Assembly: GCA_016081115.2 (NCBI GenBank)
Contig: JABTTQ020001795.1
Location: forward strand, 992,001 to 1,056,000
Source of the DNA: Rehmannia glutinosa
Taxonomy: Eukaryota > Streptophyta > Magnoliopsida > Lamiales > Orobanchaceae
DNA: 64,000 nucleotides
Direction: 5' to 3'
The notes below the pieces were generated by a model that searched no databases, had not been told where the DNA came from, and saw nothing but the letters and a program-made list of their open reading frames with translations. Below, in pieces: positions 35,153 to 46,400 of the stretch. The translations under genes and the position numbers were made by a program. Each line of letters opens with the position of its first letter. Position 1 is the first letter of the stretch.

Positions 35153-36676
35153 TGTTAGGAATTTTATTGTTTAGATTTTGATGAATGCCATGTAAAACTT
35201 AGAATAGAAAGTTGGCACCCCAATTCTTGTTGTAAAATGCATTGTAACAATTTGGCCAAAGCCGAGTTAAGTCGGCCTACGCCTTAACATGCAAGAAGAC
35301 AATCAAGACTTGAAGGACAACTCTGCCGAGAGACAAAGTGAGTATGGCAAAGAAAAATGACAGAACTCGATGAAGAAGCAATCGAGATGCACGGTGAGTG
35401 GAGCATCATCAAGTCAACTCAAGAGCTCAGAGAAAGCAAGTCTCAAGTTGAAGTGACGAGAAGAGTCGTCAATGATTGGAAGCGACTCTAAGTCACCGGG
35501 GAAAGCAAGGAAATGCGGTCAAGTCGAGATAATCAGTAAAAAGAACCGTTACGTAAATCAAGAGATTTACTTAAACAAGTAATATCTCCATACCACCTTT
35601 CTCGGAGTGCTCCCGAAGCGTGCAAAAGGAATGGACCAATGGAAAGCACTACACCGTGTCGAACTCAAAAGGTGAAAGAACAATTCATACGAGGAAATGG
35701 CAATTCCAAGAATCGCAAGCCAACGATCGCAAAGTGACTTTCAAAAATAAGCCTATCTCTTCAACGGGCAAATTTTTGAAAGTTCACTATAAAAGCCGAG
35801 GAGTTTGTTTGAGAAGGAGGATGACACATGTGAGATAAACAAGCATTATCGTAAAATCAAAACATTCTCAATCCTCAAGCCTACATTACGAAGTACATCA
35901 ATCCAACACTCACCCGTGAAGGAAAGGGAACTTCAACCAGTTGAAGAGGAAACTTTTGAAAACAAGGGGTCTACATTAGGAAGGATTGTAGAAAGGTTCA
36001 AGGTTGAACCAAGTCTTAAGCTTTTGGAGGGCTTCGTGATCAAATCCAAAGAGCTTGAGCAAGTGAGTCAGAGTAGCAAGGCAAATGCCCTGTGAAGAAG
36101 CCGAGTCGCACGAGAAGCCGGTGAGTGATCAAGGCGTCTCTGATCGAGTCCCAAAGGATCAAGTTTGTTGTGATCAAGACTTGTATCCGGATCTGTTACC
36201 ACTTTGTAAACCGATCATTACTTAGTGGATTCCTCCAGAATTGGAGAAGAGAGGAGTAGAAGAATTACCCCATCTTCGAACCTCTATAAAAATTTTATTG
36301 TCTCATTTACTTTACAAAGACTTTAAATTCTCGCACTTTTAATCGCTTATATCTGCCGATAAATTTGCTATCCATTTGATAATTTATAAGTACTAAATCA
36401 AGCTCTAAAATCTTGCTTAATCAAACTTAAGGGTGTTAAGTCTTCCAATAAAAACAAAACCACAGTTGAGTCAAATTATAGCTAACAAATTGAGTTACTC
36501 CATCAACAAAACTCAAATTTGATCATTAAGAGATTAACTCTCTTGGGTGACTAATTCGATCATCCATCAAGGACACGGTGTGTAGAACTCAGAGATTTAA
36601 AAAGACTAAATCGAAAATTTGGTAAGGTTTATTCAACCCCCCTTCTAAACCTTACACTTACACCCTTGGGACCTAC
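35153..36676 (+). repeat. 3' LTR of element B
   Basis: 1524 bp, TGTTAGG...ACCTAC; the last A of CCTACA appears lost. The A-element LTR continues straight after it. Confidence 0.9.
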
Positions 36677-37656
36677 GGTGACTTTTGAAAATCACCTATC
36701 TCTTCAACGGGCGATTTTTGAAAGTTCACTATAAAAGGCCGAGGAATCACTTTGAGAGAAGTTTCGAACCACGAACATTCAAGCTAACATTCGAACTGTA
36801 ACCTGCAAAATATTCTCAAGTTATTCAAGCAAATCCTCAAGCCTAAACTTTGAAGGAAATCGATCCAACACCAAGCTGTGAAGGAAAGACAACTTCAAAC
36901 TGTTGAAGAGGAAACTTTTGAAGAATCAAAAGGGGTCTACATTCCAAGGAGGATTGTAGAAAGGTTCAAGGTCGAACCAGTCTCAAGTTATTGGAGGGGT
37001 TCGTGATCAAATCCAAGAAGCTTGAGCAAGTGAGTCAAGTAGCAAAAGACACCACCACCCCTGTGAAGAAGGCCGAGTCGGACGAGAAGCCAATTTGTGT
37101 GACCAAGGCATCTCCAGATCGAGTCCCAAAGGATCAAGTCACTATGTGATCAAGACTTGTATCCTGGACTGATAACCACTTTGTACTCTGATCAATACTT
37201 AGTGGATTCCTCCAGGAGTTGGAGAAGAGAGGAGTATAAGAATTACCCCATCTACGAACCTCTATAAAAATTATTGTGTCATTTACATTTTAGCATTTTA
37301 TTTCTGCATATTACTTTATATCTGCTGATAATTTGCATTCCAACTGATATTTAACAAAGTGCTAAAACCAAGTGTTAAAACAAACTTAAACCAAATTTAT
37401 GGGTGTTAAGTCTTCCATTGAAAATCTCATCACACCAAGTTAAGGTTTAGACTAAACGGTGAGTTATTCTATCAACAACTCAATCGAGTCCGTTGAGTGG
37501 CTAACTCTATTTGGTTAACTAACTTAGTCATTTGTCCCTCAAGGACTTAGCTGTGTATTTAACTTTGTATTGTTTTAAAAGGACTAAAATCGAAAAGTTG
37601 GTAAGGTTTATTCAACCCCCCCTTCTAAACCTTACTCACACCCCTTGGGACCTACA
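36677..37656 (+). repeat. 5' LTR of element A, second part
   Basis: GGTGACTTTTGAAAATCACC... to CCTACA. Aligns with 48846-49813. It includes CTATAAAAGGCCGAGG near 36732, where the 3' LTR has CTATAAAAGGCTTAGG. Confidence 0.9.
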
Positions 37657-37658
37657 AG

Positions 37659-37670
37659 TGGTATCAGAGC
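37659..37670 (+). other. Primer-binding site of element A
   Basis: TGGTATCAGAGC, canonical tRNA-iMet PBS, 2 bp after the LTR. Confidence 0.85.
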
Positions 37671-37787
37671 GGTTGGTTCATTGAGCCTTCCGTGACCAGT
37701 TCTTGAACTAGATCTCCAATCTTTCAAAGAAGTTTTAACACTTGTTCTTTCAAAAGCTATTTTTTTAACGACAGCAAAGTTATTATC

Positions 37788-39740
37788 ATGGAAGCAAATT
37801 TGACACGCATCCCTATATTCACCATTGAGGAATTTGATGACTGGAAAATACGTATGCAGGCTCATCTATCAGCTTTACATGATGAGATGTGGATAGTGAT
37901 AGAGGATGAGCCACTACAAATAATGAAGGTGAACACAGCTGCAAGGAGAGCTGTTGCAGCTGAAGGAGAGGAGGTTGCTCCTCCTAGACCAGCTATGGTT
38001 GAAAAACCAAGAGCTGAATGGACAAATGATGACAGAAAAAGATACAACCTTGACAATGTTGCCAATGATATACTTTACAAGACATTGGACAAAGCCATGT
38101 TCAACAAAGTCAAATCTGCAAGACAGCCAAAGAAATCTGGGATAAATTAATGTGAAGGATCTGAGCAAATTAAGGAAAACAAATTATATGTTGTTGTTAA
38201 AAAATTTGAAAACTTTAAAATGCTTGCAGGTGAAACAATGGACCAGCTGGATGCTAGATTCACTGAAATTACAAATGAGCTCTCAGCACTTGGGAGAGAA
38301 TACACACAGAAGGAGATGTGTATGAAGATACTAAGGAGCCTCCCAGCTGAGTGGGAAATGTGGCTCTAAGGCACTCAATGGACCTATCAAAAACATCAAA
38401 TCATGAACTATTCTCAGACCTCAAAGCTTATGAGTTTGAGCTGAGAAGAAAAGATCAAGAGGAGATAGTTGTACCCAAAACAGCTGCACTCATAGTCAAG
38501 GAAGGGAAGAGAGCTGAGACCAAAGAAGTCATTGACCAAGAGGAAATTGCCTTGATGGTTAAAAGATTCAACAAGTTCTTCAACAATAACTACAAAAGAA
38601 ACAAAGGTGAATCCTCCAGAAGACATTCAGCTCCCTCCAAGTCAAGGGAAGATAGGCCACCAAAGAGAGCTGAGTATCAAAAGGTCGAATATCAAAGAGC
38701 TGACAATCCAAGAAATGAGAGAGTTGATCAAAAATTTGAAAACTTGTGTTGGAATTGCAGACAACCAGGACACTTTGCTATTGACTGTCCATATCCTGTA
38801 GTCAATAAATACAGAAATGAAGAAGAAAGAAAAGTCTTCAGAGATAGAAGGCAAGAAAAGAAAAGAGCTATGTTGGTCACGAGCCGAGATCACTGACTAA
38901 GTCAAAAGAAGCAGCAGACTCAGAGAGTAGTGAAGCTGACTACTCAAGTGACTCTGAAGAAGAAGCTCTAATTTGTCTAATGGCTAAAGAACTAGATCAA
39001 CCTGACCAAGAAGATGAGGTGCATTCTAACTCATCTCATTCAGATTCAGGTGATAGTGATTGTGATACACACACTTCATCACCCACTGATCTTTATGATT
39101 CATTAGGCAAAATGATGAAAGACTTTGAGCATATTAAATCCTCACACACACTATTAAATCAGGAAAGCAACCAGCTCAAAAGCCAAAACTCACAGCTGAC
39201 TAAGGAGTTGAGTACTCTAAGCCACATAGCTGATGAGAACAAAGAGCTGAAGGCTGAGAATGCTAAACTAATAGCAGAGATAGCTGCTATAGAAAAGAGA
39301 GAAAATGATCTCAAAAAATGTGATTGCTTCATTCACAAAGGCATCTAAATCATTGGATGACCTTATCATGAGCCAAAAAGAATGTGGAGACAAGACAGGC
39401 TTAGTATTCAATTTCTTTGTGCTTAGTCAAACTCCAAGAGTGATCTTGGAAAAAGGATCTTCAAGTAATGAAGCATCTCAAAAATCCAAGACCCCTAATG
39501 CTACACACACATTCATTCCAAAGCACAATCACAAACAAATTGGCCTTGGATATAAAGGAAAAGGAAAACAGCCAGTTGAGTATGCTGAGAGGACAGCTAA
39601 GAAGAAATCTAGCAGAGTTCCTCAGCAAACTCCAAACAGGAAGTACTCTGTGAAGAAGAAACAGAGCTACCAAAATCCCCAGAAGTTATATCAAAAGAAC
39701 ACAAATGATGGGAATGGTAGAAACTACCCAAGTTAAGCTG
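37788..39740 (+). pseudogene. Element A gag
   Basis: Begins MEANLTRIPIFTIEEFDDWK. The UBN2-type capsid core spans residues 1-120. A frameshift at about 38120 and another at about 38365 split it into three frames. The third frame (38351-38896) carries the zinc knuckle CWNCRQPGHFAIDC, a complete CX2CX4HX4C, at 38747-38788. After a further shift comes an acidic, Ser-rich stretch and a coiled coil (38980-39348). CAGCTG and AGCTGAG words are intact here, unlike in B. Confidence 0.85.
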
Positions 39741-41205
39741 ATTGGAATAATGTGAAATATCAGCGAAGACCTATGGAATACATGCCAAAATGGCAAAGAC
39801 CAAGAACTCAGCAAAGGTCATTCCAAAGGCAACAGGACTATCATCAGCACACATATGCACCCAAGCACTACACTCAGAGATATCACAGATGTTGCATACG
39901 TTGAAGGCCTCGACTTCAATTTGTTAAGCATCAGCCAACTCTGTGACAAGGGCTATAATGTTGGATTCAATATGGGAGTATGCCAAATCAAAGACACTGA
40001 ATCAAATGAAGTAGTATTGCAAGGATCCAGACAAAAGAACATGTATGTGGTAGATTGGTCGACTGCCACACCAAGCACTTGTCTGCTAGCAAAAAGTACA
40101 ACCGAATCAAGTTGGTTGTGGCACAACAAGCTCAGTCACCTGAATTTCAAGACAATTAATAAGCTTGCAAGGAGTAATCTTGTAGAAGGACTTCCAGACT
40201 CAGTGTACAAGAAGGAAAGTGTTTGTGATGCATGCCAGATGGGAAAGCAGATCAAATCATCATTCAAAGAGAAGTCAAGTCCATCTTCAACAAGGATATT
40301 GCATCTGTTGCATATGGACTTATTTGGTCCAGTTGAACCAGCTAGCATAAGTGGAAAGAAATACACTCTAGTAGTGGTGGATGATTATTCAAGATATACA
40401 TGGACAATCTTCATGTGTAAAAAGAAGGAAACTTTGCAGAAGTTACCTCAGCTGATGAAAAGAGTTCAAAATGAGAAGAGTCAAACCATTATAAAGATAA
40501 GATCTGATAGAGGAACTGAGTTTGTTAATGGAATAATAACTCAGTATTGTGTTGAAAATGATATTGCTCACGAATTATCTGCAGCAAGGACTCCACAGTA
40601 GAATGGAGTTGCCGAAAGAAGAAATAGAACTCTCAAGGAAGCAGCAAGGACCATGTTAGCTGAAGCAGGGCTGCCTAAAAGATTTTGGGCTGAAGCCATC
40701 AATACTACATGCTATACTCAAAATAGATGCATGATAAATAGACAGCTGACAAAGACTCCCTACGAGATTTGGACAGGGAGAAAGCCAAATTTTGCATATT
40801 ATAGAATCTTTGGATGTAAATGCTTCATCCACAACAATGGCAAGGATAATCTAAAGGCTTTTGATGCTAAAGCTGATGAAGGTATCTTCTTGGGATACTC
40901 AGCTGAAAGCAAAGCCTATAGAGTGCTGAACAAGAGGACTATGGTCACAGAAGAGTCTACCCATGTGGTTTTTGATGAACCTAATGTAAATGGAGAATAC
41001 ATTGAGGAGTTAGTTGATAAGCTAAATCAGCCAACTATGCAAAAGAGTCCTTATGTTGAAGCTGAAGCTGGAGTAATTAATCAAGGTGAAGATGAGATAG
41101 CTGAATCTCAAAGACAACTGGAAAATCTGCAACTAAGTGATGATGAGAGAGCTGCTCAAGATAACACAGCTGCAAGACGACTGAACCCACTTGACTTACT
41201 CTAAC
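39741..41205 (+). pseudogene. Element A integrase; protease deleted
   Basis: At about 39878 the gag tail (YAPKHYTQR) joins directly to the post-protease sequence (ITDVAYVEGLDFNLL). The roughly 450 bp that hold the DSG protease in B are absent. The GAG-pre-integrase HNKLSHLNFKTINKLARS, zinc CDACQMGKQIKSSF and core VVVDDYSRYTW / IRSDRGTEFVNG are open. A TAG at 40599-40601 interrupts the core where copia integrases have PQQNGVAE. The frame then continues to 41204. Confidence 0.85.
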
Positions 41206-42855
41206 CTGATGTGAGATGGCTGAGAGACCATCCACCAGAGCTAGTCATTGGAGATGTAAGAGATGGTGTAAGAACCAGATCCATAGCTCAACAAGAAGCA
41301 ATGTTCACTTGTTTTATTTCCCAAATAGAGCCAAAAGATGTGTCTCGAGCATTGGATGACACACATTGGATTCAGGCCATGCAAGAAGAGCTGAATCAAT
41401 TTGAAAGAAATAAAGTATGGGAATTGGTGCAAAAACCAACCCACCAAAATGTTATTGGCACAAAATGAGTTTTCAGAAACAAGATGAATGAAGAAGGTTT
41501 TGTGGTTAGAAACAAGGCTAGATTAGTAGCCAAAGGGTATTGCCAAGAAGGAGGTATAGATTTTGATGAAACATTTGCTCCTGTTGCAAGATTAGAAGCA
41601 ATAAGGATGTTTCTTGCCTATGCTGCACACAAGAACTTCACTGTATATCAAATGGATGTGAAGAGTGTATTTATAAATGGATTGTTGGAAGAAGAAGTCT
41701 ATGTTGAACAACCTCCAGGATTTTAGCAGAAGACTCTTGGAGATAAGGTGTACAAGCTCAAGAAAGCTCTATATGGATTGAAACAGGCACCAAGAGCATG
41801 GTTTGATACATTGTCTCAATTTCTAACAGATAATAGATTCACCAAAGGCAAAGTGGACAGAACACTCTTCAGAATTCAAGATGGAGAGAGTATACTGCTT
41901 GTTCAAATATATGTGGATGACATTATTTTTGGATCCACAAACAAAGAGCTGTGTGATAAGTTCTCAAATCTCATGCAAGGCAAATTTGAGATGAGCATGA
42001 TGGGAGACCTGGCATTCTTTCTAGGACTTCAAGTTAAACAGATGAAGGATGGAACCTTCATAAGTCAAACAAAGTACACCAGAGATCTAATGAAGAAATT
42101 TGGTATGGAAGAGAAATCTTCTGTGAAAATACCAATGAATACATCAATCAAGATGGATATGGATGCAGATGGAAAGCCTGTGGATCAAACTAGATACAGA
42201 GCACTTATTGGATCACTGCTTTATCTCACAGCAAGCAGGCCAGACATCACCTTTGCAGTAGGTGTATGTGCAAGATTTCAATTTGCACCAAAGAAAAGCC
42301 ATATGACTGCAGCTAAGCGAATCCTAAGATATTTGAAGGGATGCCAGGAAGTCGGCTTATGGTATCCAAAGGAAGGTGGATTCAAGCTTATTGGTTACTC
42401 AGACTCTAACTATGCTGGATGTAGAGTTGACAGGAAAAGTACTTCAGGTACATGTCAAATGCTTGGAGACAGATTAGTTTCCTTGTTTAGCAAGAAGGAA
42501 AACTCAATATACATCCACATCCTGGTGAATGAATACATAGGCTATGGGCAAATTGTGCCCAAGTCTTATGGATGAGATAACAGCTGAGAGATTATGATGT
42601 TGAAGAAAAAGAAATTCCAATTATGTGTAATAACACAAGTTTTATTGCAATCACTCAAAATCCTGTGTTGCACTCAATAACAAAGCACATTGATGTCAGA
42701 TATCATTTTATAAGAAATCGTGTTGAAAAGAAAGACATCACCTTGGAATACATCTCAACTGATAAACAGTTAGCTGACATATTCAAAAAGCCATTATGTG
42801 AATCAAGATTTGAAGAGCTTAAGCATGAGCTAGGGTTAATTGAGCTGAGTTAACA
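41206..42855 (+). pseudogene. Element A reverse transcriptase and RNase H
   Basis: Nearly complete. Blocks in order: WIQAMQEELNQFERNKVWEL, NKARLVAKGYCQEGGIDFDE, VYQMDVKSVFINGLLEEEVY, KKALYGLKQAPRAWFD, catalytic YVDDIIFGST (about 41910-41940), then RNase H with GYSDSNYAGCRVDRKSTSGT. In-frame stops at 41466-41468 (a Trp codon turned TGA) and 41724-41726 (TAG). The end of RNase H is shifted, and the last 76 residues are at 42623-42853. Confidence 0.9.
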
Positions 42856-43408
42856 CTCAGAAGACTCAAGGAGAAGAGATGGAATGTGAAATGATGAAAA
42901 TAGAGCAGTGCATATAAATCAGCTAAGTGAATCAGCCATATCGGAAGGTCAGCTGTATCAAGTTAGCTGATAGCTGAGTCACTATATGAACAGAGAGAAG
43001 AAGAGTTGAATCAGCTAAGGAGTAAGCTGAGTCATTTATGAGCTAAGTGACAAAAACGCAGTCGTTTTTAATAAGCGAGAATGTTTTAAGGATGACGTCA
43101 GCATAATAATGACAGGTACAATCAAAAGTTGCACGACAAAGCATATGATTGGATATAAATGCTGCCGCATTAAATGCGAGCAATTAAATGCTAATCGGCG
43201 TGCTAAATCTGAGCCGTTGATCTCGATCAAATTTTAAAAACCGTATGCACGTCCTTTCATAACCCATACATATACCATTTTATTCAGCTTCTCTCTCACA
43301 CTACACTAAAACTGTTCATCTCTCCAAAAGCAAAGACAGTATTTTTCTCTCAAAACCCTATCAATCTTCAAGGCAAATTTCTAAGGTTTCATTTGGTAAA
43401 ACTCAAAA
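42856..43408 (+). promoter_or_regulatory. Promoter-like leader ahead of ORF3 in element A
   Basis: 553 bp without coding potential between RNase H and ORF3. Its last 200 bp resemble a plant gene start: a TATA-like CATATATACC (about 43269), then a pyrimidine-rich stretch and CTCAAAACCCTATC, about 35 bp before the ATG. Matches 29791-30337 in element B. Internal promoter function is inferred. Confidence 0.4.
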
Positions 43409-46400
43409 ATGGCAACTACCTATGATTTCGCTAAGTTGGGTAAGCAAATCCACACTGGTTCTACCGTGGATTTTGAAGGGATGATCAAACAGGGGTCCGA
43501 TGAAACCCTTGTGAAGAAGATAGCTGAGAAAGTGGAGAAATCTGGACTGAAACCCTTTCTCACGATGGAGTTTCAGATGACGTATGTGGAAGAGGTCGCA
43601 CAGTTCTACATGAATGCTGAAGTTCACGACGAGGGCATCAAATCTTCTATTCACGGAAAGGAGTTTACGATCACTGCTGAAGATCTAGCGGAGCATTGTT
43701 TGCTGCCGTCGAAAGGAGTGCCGGAGATCTATGAGGCTGTTGTAAACCGGGTTGCTGCATGGAAGGAAGTGGCCAAACCTGAATGTGCTGCGAAGGTTGT
43801 CTACACAGTTGATAAGAAGCTGTTGAAGGAAGACTATCATAAGCTGCTGGATATTGTTGCCAAGTGTGTAGACATAAAATTTGGAAGCTTTAATCAGCTG
43901 TACAAAACAAGCTGATCGTCATGGCTGCGATCATGGAGGAGAAAAAGGTAAACTGGGCTGAGTTTGTATACGGCATACTCTGCCAGAATGTTGGGAATAA
44001 GTCCTTCAAGGATGATGGGTTGTTTGGAGGATCTCTGGGGTATGGCCTTGTTATTGGCTGGTTGATGGAGGTGAAAGGTGTTCCACTCTGACATGGAAAG
44101 GCGTTCCATGTCAACAAGAAGATGTTCCGATCGAATCTCTCAGGAGCGCAGAAGAGAGCTTATGCCAAGAGAGCAGACACCAGTAAGGGGAAATCAGCTG
44201 ACCCCGAGGAAACAGTTGTTGCCTCCTCTCCAAAGAAGAAAGTCGCCCATGCGGTGGAAAAAGACATTGCCCAAAGAAAAAAAAGAAAACTATTGCACTG
44301 CCCTGCAGCCGAGTCATCGCCCCGCCGGCCGTGTGTCTCCCGCCCTGCAGCCGCATGATGGAGAAGGAACCTCAAATACCTTCTCCAGTTGTCAAGAAGA
44401 AGAGGACTGGCAAGCCAAGAAAGCCAGCTCCTCAGAAAAAGAAAGTAGCACCGGCCCCCACCGCCAAGGACGCTGAGGAAACTGTATCCGAACCAGAAGT
44501 TCCCCTGGTAAGGACCAAAAGAAGAAGACTCTAGAAGCGTTCAGAGCTTGAGAAAACAGCTGAGTCTGCCACTCAGCTGGAATAGATCGCTGAGACAGCT
44601 GGAGAAGTAGAGTCTCCAGAAATAATTGATGAAATAACCAAGTCTGCTGAGGCCGATCAGCAGAGGCAAGTCGAAGACCCAGCTGTGGACAGGACAGCTG
44701 AGGAACAAGAAGTAGCTAAGACAGCTGAATCTCCTGTTGACAGGACTGTGTCCCCGCCTGCGACAGACGTTGCTGAGGGTGAAATGCAGCAAGCTCTGCT
44801 ACCCTCCATTCCTGAGAAAGAAGCACAACAGGAAGATGATGACGATGATGTGATCATGCTATCTCCACCATATCCAGACATCCAAAATTGTCTGCGAGAA
44901 TGGAGGAAGTGGAAGCTGAGTCGCTCAAGGGAACAGTTCCAAAGACCTGAATTTATTGAAGAAGAAGAAGAAGAAGAAGAACTAATGAGCTTCCTTTGGT
45001 TGACCAGAGTGGTCCAAGCACTCGATGAAGATAACTGCCTGGATATTTTGAATATCTTCAAAGATAAGGAGAAGGAGAGGTTGGCAGAAGAAGCTGAAGC
45101 TTGTGAGAAGGCCAACATCTGTCCTTTCACTGGAACCACTGATCACTCCCACCCTCACTTCGATGTCTTTTCAGGAAGTGATGAAGATTTGGACCCTGCT
45201 GCTGATAAAGAAAAATTGGAAATGCAGCAAGCCATGCGGGAATCCAGGATGATGCATGAGCAACAGCTGATGGAAGGACCAGGAGAGTCTTCCAATCCCA
45301 GCTGGAGATTGATCCCTTGGGAGTGGTGTAGCAGATTGCCACTGTCATTGCTGCAACCACTTCCCCAGCTCAATCTGAGGAAGGTTCTAGGGGACTTGGC
45401 GATGAAACTGGGAACTTGGGAACCCAAGTCGAGCCAACCCCTACTAAAGGTGTCTTACCACCTGCCCCAACGGCTGAACACTCACAGGAAACAGCCGGGA
45501 GTTTGGAGAAGAGTGACCCCAACCCAAGTCACTCAGGTGGTGTGCCAGCTGTGGGGGAAACTCTCTCTACTGCAACTAGGTCGGAGGATGCTGTAGATAA
45601 CTCCACCAAGAATCTAGGAGGCAAAGTGGAGAAGGAAAAACAAATGAAACACAAAGCTTAAGGTTGTCACTTGTGGCTCGGACGATTGAGACTATCTCGG
45701 TGAAGTGCCAATCGGCCGAGGACGACGCTGCGATGCGATCGAGGCACGGAGGATGGATCGCCCGGGAGTTAACATTCGGGCAATGAAAGTGCAATCCACG
45801 AGTTAAGACTCCCGTGAATGCCACCGTAGAAGACCCTAAGACAAGCGAGTGCAGCCGAAGGGAATATCAGCCTTGCCTGCGATTGAGACTGCAGGGAGGT
45901 CAAGGCCTACGGGAGGTTGAGACTTCCCAGGGTAAAGAGGCAGAAGCGCATAACATCCCTCATGTTATCATCGATGCATCTGAGAAGGAGATAAGTGCAC
46001 TTCATGATTCCCAGGATAACCCTGATGTAACCTTTCTGGGATCTGAAGGTGAAGATGAAGTTGAGTCATCCCCCGTTGCAAATCCAAAAGACTCAGCTGA
46101 GGATGTTCTCCCAAGCACGAGTAAGTCAGATCTCAAGGCTAATCGTCAAACATTCACTTTCGATGATGAGCCACCACTTCAAATCTCATCATCTTCCGAT
46201 GACGCTACTAATACGGCCGAGGAACAGATAACTCAAATGGAAAAACCAATTGAGACCGACGAAGCTGTTGAGACAGGTGAGGCTCAGCCAGCTGGGTTAA
46301 TACCACAAAAGACCCGGTGAATCACGATCAATCTGCGCAGCTCCCAACACCGCAATGATTCGACTCAACCGGGCACATCACGGCCACAAGTCACCGTTGA

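Larger units (their letters stand above)
22645..36676 (+). mobile_element. SIRE-like Ty1/copia retrotransposon B, nested in the LTR of A
   Basis: Full-length, about 14.0 kb: LTR, PBS, gag, protease, integrase, RT-RNase H, leader, ORF3, PPT, LTR. The flanks are AGTGA (22640-22644) and GGTGA (36677-36681), a target duplication with one change. Every gene is crossed by frameshifts, most at or beside positions where A has CAG or CTG. Confidence 0.9.

Noticed and set aside
22058..37656. Explaining B's decay by methyl-C deamination or a RIP-like process
   Set aside because: The changes include indels and CTG-to-CGT/TCG swaps rather than C-to-T/G-to-A, and plants have no RIP.
44657..45139. Minus-strand 160-codon frame
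   Set aside because: Antisense shadow of the acidic ORF3 region; Ser-rich because it reads GAA/GAT runs in reverse.
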